From Candidatus Gerdarchaeota archaeon (lineage in GTDB: Archaea > Asgardarchaeota > Heimdallarchaeia > JABLTI01), in the NCBI GenBank assembly GCA_016840905.1, contig JAEORM010000310.1, positions 1-13,779 on the forward strand: a stretch of DNA of 13,779 bases, written 5' to 3'. The first letter of the stretch is position 1. Each line of letters opens with the position of its first letter. A program made the position numbers and the translations under genes. Under the pieces are notes generated by a model. The model saw nothing but the letters and a program-made list of their open reading frames with translations, was not told the origin of the DNA and did not search any database. This document shows, in pieces, positions 1 to 8,000 of the stretch.

Positions 1-22
1 CTAATTCTGTGGTCGAGGACAT
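1..22 (-). CDS. possible start of a gene running off the left edge (7 codons)
   Basis: On the minus strand an ATG at 22-20 opens a frame (MSSTTEL...) that leaves the window. It is preceded by GGTGA (complement of 28-32) at a 5-nt spacing, a good match to an archaeal ribosome binding site. It would be co-directional with, and 94 bases downstream of, the PhoU/TrkA_C gene. The same bases on the plus strand could instead be the last codons of a gene entering from the left (frames ending at 24 or 42), so this is tentative. No function can be given from seven residues. Confidence 0.25.
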
Positions 23-81
23 CTAATTCACCGGTCAGCTAGGAACAATGCAAAAATGCGAAAAGCAATTCAGCAAAGATA

Positions 82-99
82 ATTACTCTAAAGAGTAAT
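82..99. repeat. perfect inverted repeat ATTACTCT-AA-AGAGTAAT
   Basis: Two 8-base arms separated by two bases form a perfect palindrome-like hairpin, lying 17 bases past the stop codon of the PhoU/TrkA_C gene and about 60 bases ahead of the possible start at 22. It could be a hairpin in the 3' end of the first transcript or an operator for the next gene. A run of mixed T follows on the minus strand but no clean oligo-T. Confidence 0.45.
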
Positions 100-116
100 G
101 TATTCAACTACTAAGG

Positions 117-2168
117 TCATTCTTTTTTCGGTGTTTGTTCAGCGGCAGCTTGCTCAGCGGCTTTTTGAACTGCTTCTTTCACTTCTTTTTCTAGTACCTC
201 CTCAACAGCTTCTTTAGCAGCTTTGGTTGCTACCTTCTTTATTTCTTGTTCAGTTACTTCGAGAGCAGTCTCCTCAGCTATTTTTGAAGCTACTCTCTTA
301 CCACTTCTTTCAACAACTTTTTCAGCTGCTTTTTCAGCAACTTCTTTGGCTGCTTCCGTAGCAGCTGCTTTTACAATTTTTTCGGGTTCATCTACTGTAT
401 CTGTTTCTTTAATTGCTTCAGTTGCAGCGCGTTTTGCAGCTCGTTCAGTATCTAATTTTACCGCATCTTTAACTATTGTTTCAACTTCATCAGCAGCTTT
501 TTTCGCAGCAGCTTCTGAAGCCTTTTTAATTACACTATCGGATTTCTCTACTAATTTATCTTCAACAACTTCTTTTGCTATTTGTTCTACCTTTTTCTTA
601 GAACCTTCAATTGTTTTCTTGGCAGCTGCTTCTACTACCTCTTTTACTGCTTGTAAATAGACTTGTTTCAATTCAGGATTTTCAACTTTCGCAGTTTTTA
701 TCGTGTCTTTAACGACTTTTGTTACAATTTTATCAGCCATTTCTTTTGTAGCTAATTCAGCTGCTTCTGAGGTTGCATCCGAAGCAGCCTTTGAAACAAC
801 TTTGGCATGAGCTTTTTCAGCAGCCTTTGTGGCTACATCTTGAGCAGTTTTTAATGAAACTTCTTTTGCTGTTTTATCAGTAACTTCTTCGGTGACCTTA
901 CCAACAACTTCATCAACAACCTTTTCAGCTGCTTTTTTAGTTGCTTCTATTTCAGCTTCTTTTTCTTCTACAGCTTCTACTTCCCGCATTTGGAATGCAT
1001 TACAAGCATCTCTTAAACCTGTGAAAATAATTGTATCACCAGCACGGATTTTAATTCTGCGTCTGGGTTTAAAGTAATGACCGCCAGCACGTTTAATCGC
1101 TAAAACGCGGATACCAAATTCATCCAAATAATTTCCTGCTGGAACGGTTTTTCCAACAATTAATGAGGAATCCTCTACTACTTTCTCAAAAATATTCTCA
1201 GTTGATTCACCAATAACCAATTCTATTATAGGATGAGATGGAAGTTCCGCTAGAACAATTTTAGCTATTTGATTAGCATAGTCAGAGATATTTTCTGTGG
1301 CTTCTACAATTCTTATCAAACCTTGTAAAGAGGAAAGATCTTCATTAGTGGTTTTTGCTAAACGTAAAATTGCTACCTCAGCTTTATTTCTAATCGTATC
1401 CACACGTTTCTCCATGTTTGAAACAAGTTGTGCAAGCTCTTTATTATTATAAAGAACAGCCCCATAAGAAAGATCGACCATAACTTCACTGGTATCTTTT
1501 AGGGCAATCATATAATCAACTATTGAATCTGCTAGAGTTTCAGATTCAAGATCATCTTCGTCATCTTCAGGAGCAGCAATTTCCTCTGCTGAACCACCTA
1601 CAAGTAATTTTAACAAACTAATACCAGAAATTGATCCACTAGCTAAAATTACATCACCTGATTCCAAAATTGATTTTTTATCAGGAATGATTTTCCATTT
1701 CCCTTCTTTTCTTAAAGCATAAATGGTAATGGAATAATTCATTTTTTGAATGACATCTGATATTGTATAACCTTTAAGGATTGATTCATCAGAGATTTCT
1801 CCACGCATGAGATCTCGTGCAACTTTTTGTGAAAGCTCTTTAATGGAGGGATGAACGATAAATCCTTTTAATATTACATTGGCAATATCTGTGGCTGAAT
1901 TAGCAATATCTGTACTGGCTTGCCCTAGAACCAATAATGGCAAAGTTGCTTGAGCGTCTTTTCCGTCACGTACAGCAACCTGCAAAGACATTTTTAATAG
2001 ATAATCCAAATTCACAACTAAATCCCTAAGTTCTTTTATTTCTTCTGCAAGACCTTTATCTTCATAGATTAATGATGAATAAGCTAAATCAACAATAATA
2101 CTACAGAGGTCTTTTATTTGTTTAAGGGCATCTTTTGCAGATATAGGTTCATATGCTACTTTAGGCAT
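117..2168 (-). CDS. PhoU/TrkA_C double-module regulator with a long tetrad-repeat tail
   Basis: A 683-residue soluble protein with no membrane segment or signal peptide. Domains in order: PhoU-like helical bundle (about 10-105), TrkA_C/RCK_C (about 110-195, with a GD at the 'ESGDVILASG' strand), an acidic linker (201-210), a second PhoU-like bundle (about 212-305) and a second TrkA_C (about 310-395, 'IVGKTVPAGNY...RAGDTIIFTG'). This PhoU-TrkA_C duplication is known from archaeal proteins of about 400 residues thought to regulate potassium or other ion transport; RCK_C domains in relatives bind small ligands such as nucleotides or cyclic di-AMP. Here about 288 extra residues (396-683) follow, rich in A, V, K and E and predicted helical. 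The start ATG is the first in frame; a TATA-like box lies about 46-56 bases upstream. No channel or transporter gene is adjacent, so the partner is unknown. Family assignment is firm, ligand and target are not. Confidence 0.85.
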   Translation of the reverse strand: MPKVAYEPISAKDALKQIKDLCSIIVDLAYSSLIYEDKGLAEEIKELRDLVVNLDYLLKMSLQVAVRDGKDAQATLPLLVLGQASTDIANSATDIANVILKGFIVHPSIKELSQKVARDLMRGEISDESILKGYTISDVIQKMNYSITIYALRKEGKWKIIPDKKSILESGDVILASGSISGISLLKLLVGGSAEEIAAPEDDEDDLESETLADSIVDYMIALKDTSEVMVDLSYGAVLYNNKELAQLVSNMEKRVDTIRNKAEVAILRLAKTTNEDLSSLQGLIRIVEATENISDYANQIAKIVLAELPSHPIIELVIGESTENIFEKVVEDSSLIVGKTVPAGNYLDEFGIRVLAIKRAGGHYFKPRRRIKIRAGDTIIFTGLRDACNAFQMREVEAVEEKEAEIEATKKAAEKVVDEVVGKVTEEVTDKTAKEVSLKTAQDVATKAAEKAHAKVVSKAASDATSEAAELATKEMADKIVTKVVKDTIKTAKVENPELKQVYLQAVKEVVEAAAKKTIEGSKKKVEQIAKEVVEDKLVEKSDSVIKKASEAAAKKAADEVETIVKDAVKLDTERAAKRAATEAIKETDTVDEPEKIVKAAATEAAKEVAEKAAEKVVERSGKRVASKIAEETALEVTEQEIKKVATKAAKEAVEEVLEKEVKEAVQKAAEQAAAEQTPKKE
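120..938 (-). repeat. region coding a 4-residue (12-bp) periodic Ala/Val/Lys/Glu tail
   Basis: From about residue 411 to the C-terminus the protein can be written in four-residue units of the form K/E-[AV]-[AV]-x (KAAE, KVVD, EVVG, KVTE, EVTD, KTAK ...). Small hydrophobic residues recur at 417, 421, 425 and so on to 489, nineteen positions without a break. Two interruptions containing proline (near 495-500 and 589-597) divide the tail into three helical stretches of roughly 80-90 residues. At the DNA level this is degenerate 12-bp periodicity without identical copies, so it is old or selected rather than a fresh microsatellite. Confidence 0.7.
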
Positions 2169-2213
2169 TTTTACTTCAACTACAAGATTTTTTTAGAATT
2201 CATAATTTTAACA

Positions 2214-2224
2214 CTATAAGTATT
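2214..2224 (-). promoter_or_regulatory. TATA-like box of the PhoU/TrkA_C gene
   Basis: The minus strand reads TACTTATAGTG 46-56 bases before the ATG at 2168. With archaeal spacing of about 25 bases to the start site this gives a leader of roughly 20 bases. The position matches boxes before other genes here, which is the main support. Confidence 0.35.
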
Positions 2225-2364
2225 TTTTCTCTTAAATTTTTTTTATTTTTTTCCTATTATATCTTAAATGAGGATACTTAAAATGAAATAATTTGTTTAG
2301 TGTTAGCTTAGTACGTGTGGAACTTCTTTATAATCCTTTTCAATTAATAGGTTTTAAGGTAAAA

Positions 2365-2874
2365 TTAGGTGGAAGTAAAAGTTTCGCCATTTTTAGATGA
2401 ATTATAGCAGCCAAAAATTACTGAAATTTTATTCCAAATAGTCTCTGTTGTAGTAAAAAAGGTATGATATAATTTTAGGTTGATTAAAAATTCTTTATCT
2501 GATGTTCTGATAATGAATTCTTCAGGTTTATCATCAGCATCTCTTTTTATTAACTTAAATTCAATGATAGTTTTCCAAGGAATGGAGATTAACAAATCAA
2601 CCTTTTTATTTTCAATTATGATGCCTGATTCACCAAATGTTATTGTATCAATGGGTCTTTTTATTCGCAAATATAATCGATAGGGAATATAGACTATTGC
2701 CCAAAAACTAAGAAGTAAGATAAAAGGCAAACTTATGTAAAGAACCATACTTCGAAAGTAAAGGGCAAAAAATAACACTACCCCCAGCATACTTATTGAA
2801 ATGATCAAATAAAGAATTATACTCCCATAACCTTCAGGACTTATTTCATAAGTAGAAGATTTTTCAGTTGGCAT
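2365..2874 (-). CDS. two-helix membrane protein with a PH-like domain
   Basis: A 169-residue protein of unknown function. After a short polar N-terminus it has two hydrophobic helices (about 18-40 and 43-67, a tight hairpin), then a basic stretch (YLRIKRP) and a beta-rich region (about 77-157, starting 'TITFGESGIII') ending in a short helix. This layout resembles bacterial/archaeal PH-like (bPH, YcxB-like) membrane proteins, in which the PH fold faces the cytoplasm; the match is by pattern only. The start is chosen at the ATG at 2874 because GGGTGG (complement of 2880-2885) sits 5 bases before it as a ribosome site. A GTG at 2883 in the same frame would add three residues but would consume that site. 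It lies 196 bases upstream of the PhoU/TrkA_C gene on the same strand, which has its own box, so co-transcription is uncertain. Confidence 0.7.
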   Translation of the reverse strand: MPTEKSSTYEISPEGYGSIILYLIISISMLGVVLFFALYFRSMVLYISLPFILLLSFWAIVYIPYRLYLRIKRPIDTITFGESGIIIENKKVDLLISIPWKTIIEFKLIKRDADDKPEEFIIRTSDKEFLINLKLYHTFFTTTETIWNKISVIFGCYNSSKNGETFTST

Positions 2875-2879
2875 AATAT

Positions 2880-2885
2880 CCACCC
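2880..2885 (-). promoter_or_regulatory. ribosome binding site GGGTGG deciding the start at 2874
   Basis: GGTG pairs with the archaeal 16S 3' end and stands 5 bases from the ATG. The alternative GTG start lies inside this motif, which argues for the ATG. Confidence 0.5.
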
Positions 2886-2918
2886 ATTAGAAATTCCCAG
2901 ATGTATGTAAATGACAAA

Positions 2919-2935
2919 TATGATTTAAAAATTAT
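2919..2935 (-). promoter_or_regulatory. TATA-like box of the PH-like membrane protein gene
   Basis: The minus strand carries TTTTTAAATCAT about 45-55 bases before the ATG at 2874. The whole intergenic stretch is very AT-rich, so the call relies mainly on spacing. Confidence 0.3.
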
Positions 2936-2965
2936 TAGAAATAAAAAATATTATTGAAAGAAAAA

Positions 2966-3793
2966 TTAGAGAAGAAAAGGAATTAGTGCTTTTCGATTCT
3001 CTGGATAATCTTCAAAGTTTTCTTTATACCATCTATGATGGGAAATTGCTCGTGGCAAAAGGTTCGCTGTAGTCCAAAATGTGAAATATACACCTGCTAT
3101 TGACCAAGTCAATACAGCCCAACCCATCCATTCTAAGATTTCACCAAAATAGTTAGGACAGGATAAACGTTTGTATAAACCACCACTAGGAATTTTATAT
3201 CGTTCTTTATCTCCTGGCTTTCTTAAATTCCTTAAAATGTGATCTGATTGTTTATTAATAAAATAACCAAAAACAAAGATAATAAAACCTACTATGAATT
3301 GTGGTGAATAAAGCCATTTTATATCATAAATGGCATTTGAAATTGGGAATAATAAAGGTTTGCCGACATAAGTATCGGTTGAGAATAAATAGAGCCATCG
3401 TCCTTGGATATAAGTATTAATCAAGTTAAAAACAAAACCCATTAAAATTACCGTAACAGCCATTTTTTTACCATTTCTAATTCTAAAAGGATAGATGAAT
3501 ACTCGATGAGCAGAATGAGCAAGCCAAATACCTAAAAAGATTATATGGGTTATGCTAGTTCTTTTTTCACTAACCAAATAACAGATACCCATGATAATTA
3601 CTGTCGGTACTTCCATGATAAACCAACCTAAGTGACTATTAATACGGGGGCCCCATTGTTCAGTACTATGTCGCCCATAACCAGCTGTTATAAAGAACAA
3701 AACAACAAAAACAATTATAGCTACACCTAATGAAACCAGTAATAAAATACTGTACATTAAAGGTTCGTTTGGAAACCACGGTTCATTACTCAT
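2966..3793 (-). CDS. steroid 5-alpha-reductase family membrane enzyme
   Basis: A 275-residue polytopic membrane protein matching the 3-oxo-5-alpha-steroid 4-dehydrogenase family, which reduces a C=C bond conjugated to a carbonyl using NADPH. Visible hallmarks are YGRHS after the first helix, HRVFIYPFRIRNGK in the middle (compare 'HR.liYP...r.gk'), and the C-terminal NADPH/catalytic block with SDHILRNLRKPGD, YKIPSGGLY, CPNYFGEILEW, SHHRWY and the end motif YPENRKALIPFLL. Length and helix count fit SRD5A1-like proteins of about 260 residues. I start at the ATG at 3793: it leads directly into the first membrane helix, has AGGT (complement of 3805-3808) upstream, and a TATA-like box at the right distance. 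An in-frame ATG at 3856 would add 21 residues lacking family similarity. The natural substrate is unknown; an archaeal isoprenoid, quinone or sterol-like enone is as likely as a steroid. Confidence 0.85.
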   Translation of the reverse strand: MSNEPWFPNEPLMYSILLLVSLGVAIIVFVVLFFITAGYGRHSTEQWGPRINSHLGWFIMEVPTVIIMGICYLVSEKRTSITHIIFLGIWLAHSAHRVFIYPFRIRNGKKMAVTVILMGFVFNLINTYIQGRWLYLFSTDTYVGKPLLFPISNAIYDIKWLYSPQFIVGFIIFVFGYFINKQSDHILRNLRKPGDKERYKIPSGGLYKRLSCPNYFGEILEWMGWAVLTWSIAGVYFTFWTTANLLPRAISHHRWYKENFEDYPENRKALIPFLL

Positions 3794-3827
3794 AGATGTT
3801 ATCGACCTAATAGATAGTAGATAGTTG

Positions 3828-3836
3828 TAATAAAAA
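3828..3836 (-). promoter_or_regulatory. TATA-like box of the reductase gene
   Basis: TTTTTATTA on the minus strand lies 35-43 bases before the ATG at 3793 and downstream of the ATG at 3856, so it supports the shorter protein. Confidence 0.3.
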
Positions 3837-3859
3837 TGATAATTTTGCACTATCATTTT

Positions 3860-3886
3860 TTGAAGTGAAATGCCAAATCACTTCAA
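3860..3886. promoter_or_regulatory. perfect 9-bp inverted repeat with 9-nt spacer, possible operator
   Basis: TTGAAGTGA at 3860-3868 and TCACTTCAA at 3878-3886 are exact reverse complements. The element sits about 24 bases upstream of the reductase TATA-like box, a usual place for an archaeal activator site. On the minus strand it is followed by A, not T, so it is a poor terminator. It is the cleanest dyad in this 287-base gene-free stretch. Confidence 0.5.
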
Positions 3887-4005
3887 GGACTATCTCTGTT
3901 ATTTGTATTTTAAAAGCAAATCTTTGAATTTAAAGATTTCTTAAACTACCTTTCAATATAATTTTCTTAAAAAGACTTTTAGTAATCAAAGAGAAATATT
4001 ATTTG

Positions 4006-4081
4006 GGTCTGTTCAAACCTTAAGTTACACTGAGAACAAGGTTTAGCCCTTCTATGAAGTGTGAAGAGTCATGGACGGACC
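4006..4081 (+). ncRNA. candidate structured RNA, 76 nt, unknown family
   Basis: As plus-strand RNA the ends GGUCUGUUC (4006-4014) and GGACGGACC (4073-4081) pair over nine positions, two of them G-U. Immediately inside, AAACCTT (4015-4021) and AAGGTTT (4038-4044) form a 7-bp helix, and CTTC/GAAG (4049-4052/4056-4059) a short hairpin. About 45 percent of bases are G or C, against roughly a third in the surroundings. On the minus strand the G-U pairs become mismatches, favouring plus-strand transcription. It lacks D- and T-arm signatures, so it is not a normal tRNA. It could alternatively be a 3' structure of the methyltransferase transcript, whose stop codon it touches. No promoter is evident. 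Confidence 0.25.
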
Positions 4082-4797
4082 TACAATTTTAGACTATTTT
4101 TTGCTTTTTCAATATTATTTTGAATAATAGTTTTTGCTTGGGGGTTAATCTCAAAACCAAGATAGTTTCTATTAAGCTTTATACAGCAAACTGCTGTGGT
4201 GCCATTTCCCATAAATGGATCTAAAACAACATCATTCTCTTGACTCGAATATGATAAAAGCTTTTCAACTAGTTGCTCAGGTAATTTTGTAGAATTCTTC
4301 TTTTCACCAGGTAAATACTCGCGTTTAATCTCCCATACATCTTCAGGATAATTATCAATTTTATTAAAATAATATTTCTTAGGATTTTTGACTACAAACA
4401 GAATATGGTAATGACTAGTAACATATTTCTTTTTAGTAAAAACGCCGAATTGATATTTCCAAATTAAATGATTTATTGTTTGAAAACCAACTTCATCAAT
4501 TGCTATTAGAATATCTTTCAAATTTGTCCAGCCAGAAAATATGTAAGCACTACCCGTTTCTTTTAAAATAGGGAAAATAGCTTTAATCCAAGCTTTTGTA
4601 AAATCAGAATAATTATCTTGAGAGATTTCATTATACCCTTTAACAACAAATTCGCTTTTTCGATTATATTGATTCCCTTGATCATTAAATTTTATCCCAA
4701 ATGGTGGATCAGCAATTATTAAATCAATAGAATTTGGAGCAATCCTTTCAGGTATTCCAGTGATACAATTCTCGTAATAAATAATATTCGTGTTCAC
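4081..4797 (-). CDS. beta-class DNA methyltransferase, probably adenine-N6, orphan
   Basis: A 238-residue AdoMet-dependent DNA methyltransferase. The catalytic motif IV, ADPPFG, is at residues 29-34; a motif VIII-like 'SHYHILFVVKN' follows near 118-128; then 'KLPEQLVEKLL' (about 171-181, motif X-like) and the AdoMet-binding motif I, 'LDPFMGNGTT' (192-201), followed by 'YLGFEIN'. Catalytic motif before AdoMet motif defines the beta class, and DPPF rather than SPPY points to N6-adenine. The short target-recognition region lies between about 40 and 115, so the recognition site is probably small. No restriction endonuclease is recognisable beside it, suggesting an orphan enzyme, though a partner elsewhere is possible. 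The start is a GTG with no in-frame alternative nearby; no strong ribosome site is visible. A TATA-like box lies 46-53 bases upstream. Confidence 0.87.
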   Translation of the reverse strand: MNTNIIYYENCITGIPERIAPNSIDLIIADPPFGIKFNDQGNQYNRKSEFVVKGYNEISQDNYSDFTKAWIKAIFPILKETGSAYIFSGWTNLKDILIAIDEVGFQTINHLIWKYQFGVFTKKKYVTSHYHILFVVKNPKKYYFNKIDNYPEDVWEIKREYLPGEKKNSTKLPEQLVEKLLSYSSQENDVVLDPFMGNGTTAVCCIKLNRNYLGFEINPQAKTIIQNNIEKAKNSLKL

Positions 4798-4842
4798 TAT
4801 TACACTAACCCACTTTCTTGCAACAAAAATAGTAAGAATTCT

Positions 4843-4853
4843 AGTTATACATA
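4843..4853 (-). promoter_or_regulatory. TATA-like box of the methyltransferase gene
   Basis: The minus strand reads TTATGTATAAC about 46-56 bases before the GTG at 4797. An imperfectly placed dyad (TAACCT 4864-4869, AGGTTA 4893-4898) lies just upstream. Confidence 0.4.
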
Positions 4854-5032
4854 ATACTTTCGGTAACCTCTCTAGTCTTTGCTCTTAATGAAAGGTTAGT
4901 TTGTGTTTATAATGTTAAAAGAGAATGTTAAAGAAATAATCAAAATAAAGACAAGACTTTATTTGAGATTATTATCATTGATGGTCAAGTGATAATTACT
5001 GCTTGATTATAATTAAAAATATACTATGGTTG

Positions 5033-5040
5033 CTTAAAAC
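5033..5040 (+). promoter_or_regulatory. TATA-like box of the tandem uvrA gene, within a small dyad
   Basis: CTTAAAAC lies 43-50 bases before the TTG start, the spacing seen at other genes here. It overlaps the 6-bp inverted repeat ATGGTT (5026-5031) / AACCAT (5038-5043), so a repressor bound there would block the promoter. A second candidate box, AAAATATAC, lies at 5015-5023. The remaining 285-base divergent region shows only weak dyads and no small gene. Confidence 0.35.
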
Positions 5041-5067
5041 CATTAGTCTTAAAGCCAAATACTTGTC

Positions 5068-5071
5068 GAGG
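5068..5071 (+). promoter_or_regulatory. ribosome binding site GAGG before the TTG start of uvrA
   Basis: GAGG lies 11 bases ahead of the TTG at 5083. An in-frame TAA at 5074-5076 rules out any longer ATG/GTG/TTG start, and the next frame-compatible family residues begin within ten codons, so TTG is the probable start. Confidence 0.5.
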
Positions 5072-5082
5072 ATTAAATAATT

Positions 5083-8000
5083 TTGACTTCCGAGGATATA
5101 CATGAAAACATCATAATAAAAGGTGCTAAACAACACAATTTGAAAAATATTAGCCTAGAAATACCTAGAGGTAAATTGGTTGTTCTAACTGGTGTTTCAG
5201 GTTCAGGTAAATCCTCACTTGCTTTTGATACGATTTTTGCGGAAGGACAAAGAAGGTATATTGAATCATTATCTGCTTATGCTAGACAATTTATGTCTCA
5301 AATGAATAAACCAGATGTTGATTCAATTGAAGGATTATCACCAGCAGTATCAATAAGTCAAAAAACAACTAGCTATAATCCCCGAAGTACTGTAGGAACT
5401 GTTACAGAAATTTATGATTTTCTGAGAGTTTTATTTGCTAGAATAGGTATCCCACACTGTCCTAAATGTAATGTGGAAATTAAAGCTCAAACAGCATCGA
5501 AAATTGTAGATCAAATCTTAGAAGCATATGCTGACAAAGAAATAATGATCTTATCACCAATCGTACAGGATAGAAAAGGAGAATATCAAAAGGAGCTAAA
5601 AGCTTTAGCTGAAACAGGATATATAAGAGCAAGAATAGATTATGAGATAAAACGTTTAGATGAAATGACAGATGAGGAAATGATCCTCTCAAGATATTAT
5701 AGACATACAATTGAGGTTGTTGTAGATCGTTTAACAGTTAATCAAGAAGATAAGAGCAGAATTGTAGAAGCTATAGAACAAGCAATCCAATTATCGAATG
5801 GTTTAGTTGTTATTACAACAGCTGAAGCAACGCAAAAGAAAAGAAAGTTGGCAGAAGAGAAGAAGCCTAAGAAGGAAAAAGAAGAGGAAGAGATAGAAGA
5901 AGAAACTATCCATCATAGTGATGATGATTTAGAAAAATTATTTTCAATACATTTAGCTTGCCCAATTTGTGGTATGAGCTTTCCAAAATTGGAACCTAGA
6001 AATTTTTCCTTTAATTCCATTCATGGTGCTTGTACAACATGTAATGGTTTAGGCACAACAATAGAAATCGATCCTGACCTTTTGATAACTGATCGAAACC
6101 TTTCCATAGCTGATGGAGCTTTTGCTGATTATGATTCACAGACAAAACGATTTAGAATTACTAACATGCGATTAACAAGAATGAAAGCTTTTGTTGAAAG
6201 TTTAGGCTTTACAATTAATACACCATTGAAAGATATCACAGAACAGCAATGGAATGATTTCTTCTACGGACCTAAAAAAACCATGCTTGTAGATTATGAT
6301 TTTTCTTGGTCTGATGCGAGAGGAGGAGTAGGACAGGGATCTATTAAACTCAAATTTAAAGGCATTAATACACTAATAATGAACCGTTATAAACAAACAA
6401 GATCTCAATATATAAGGGGACGAATTGAAGAGTATACTATACCTGTAAAATGCTCTGTTTGTAATGGATCAGGATTGAAAGAAGAACGTAGATCAGTCTA
6501 TTTCAAAGGAAAAAAAATATCTGAATTATCTGAAATATCAGTTTCACAGTGTTTAGAATTCTTCAGAAATATTAGACTAAAAGGAGAGGAAAAAGAAATT
6601 GGTCAAAGCTTGATCAAAGAAATAATTCTAAGATTACAGTTTTTAGTTAATGTAGGTTTACCATATTTAACACTTAATAGAAGAGCAAATTCTTTGTCAG
6701 GGGGAGAAAGTCAGAGAATTAGACTAGGAACACAAATTGGTTCAAGCTTGGAAAATGTTTTGTATATATTAGACGAACCAAGTATTGGTTTACACAATAG
6801 AGATAATATGAAGTTAATTAGAACTTTAGAGAGCTTACGAGATAAAGGAAATACTGTTCTTGTTTCAGAGCATGATATAGATACCATGCTTGCGGCAGAT
6901 TGGTTAATTGATATTGGTCCTCAAGCAGGTAATTTTGGTGGTGAGGTTATTAGTGAAGGACCTCCTTATGTAATAGCTAATACTCAGCAATCAATAACTG
7001 GACAATTTCTTTCAGGTTTAAAGGAAATAAAGATTCCAGACGAGAGAAGAATTGGAAATGGTAAGAAATTAACTATTATTGGAGCTGCTGAAAATAATCT
7101 AAAAGGGATTGAAGTTGAGTTCCCACTAGGATTATTTATTTGTATAACTGGGGTTAGCGGTTCAGGTAAAAGCACCCTTGTAAGCGAAATATTATGGAAA
7201 GCCCTTGCGAGAGAACTTAATAGAGCTAAAACAAGACCTGGAAAACATACAAAGATTTTAGGTGTAGAACATCTAGACAAAGTTATCGAGATAGATCAAT
7301 CACCAATTGGATATACTCCTCGATCGGTTCCTGCCACTTATACCAAAGTTTTAGACTTAATCAGAGATTTCTATGCAACACTCCCTATTGCAAAAGCTCG
7401 AGGTTTTCAAAAAGGAAGATTTTCATTCAATACTAAACAAGGTCGTTGTACTGCTTGTAATGGCTTAGGTTATAATAAGATAGAGATGCAATTCTTACCT
7501 GATATTGAAGTTGAATGTGAAATTTGTGAAGGTAAACGATTTAGCGCTGAAACTTTGGAGATAAAATATCGTGATAAGAATATTTTCCAAGTATTAGACA
7601 TGACTGTAAATGAAGCTTTAGAGTTCTTTAAAGAACATCCTAAAATTGCTACCATTTTACAAACAATGCAAGATATTGGATTGGATTATGTAAAACTTGG
7701 ACAATCATCAACTACCTTAAGTGGAGGAGAAGCTCAAAGAATAAAAATCTCGAGAGAATTGAGTAAAAGAGCAACCGGAAGGACTCTCTACATTTTAGAA
7801 GAACCAACAGTAGGCTTACACTCTTATGATGTTAATAAATTATTAGCTGTTTTAAATAGATTAGTAGAAGCTGGTAATACAGTAATAGTAGTAGAGCATA
7901 ATTTAGATGTTATCAAATGTGCTGATTGGATTATCGATTTAGGACCAGAAGGAGGGGAAGAGGGGGGAAGAGTAGTTGGAGTAGGTACCCCAGAAGATAT

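Noticed and set aside
223..660. Open frame of 145 codons on the plus strand
   Set aside because: It is antisense to the low-complexity Ala/Lys/Glu tail, whose codon composition removes stops from the opposite strand; the Ser/Ala/Thr-rich product looks like a mirror artefact.
3794..3856. Upstream ATG extending the reductase by 21 residues
   Set aside because: The extra residues show no family similarity, there is no ribosome site before this ATG, and the best TATA-like box lies downstream of it.
4006..4081. tRNA gene
   Set aside because: The 76-base length and paired ends are suggestive, but there is no D-arm, no T-loop consensus and no credible anticodon arm on either strand.
3857..5082. 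Complete restriction-modification or defence locus around the methyltransferase
   Set aside because: No nuclease, specificity subunit or helicase is present on either side, only the reductase and uvrA.
5480..5710. Minus-strand frame inside uvrA, and similar ones at 6984-7280, 7470-7655, 8469-8684, 8730-8942 and 8946-9158
   Set aside because: All lie opposite conserved UvrA motifs, have no recognisable domains and no promoter or ribosome site.
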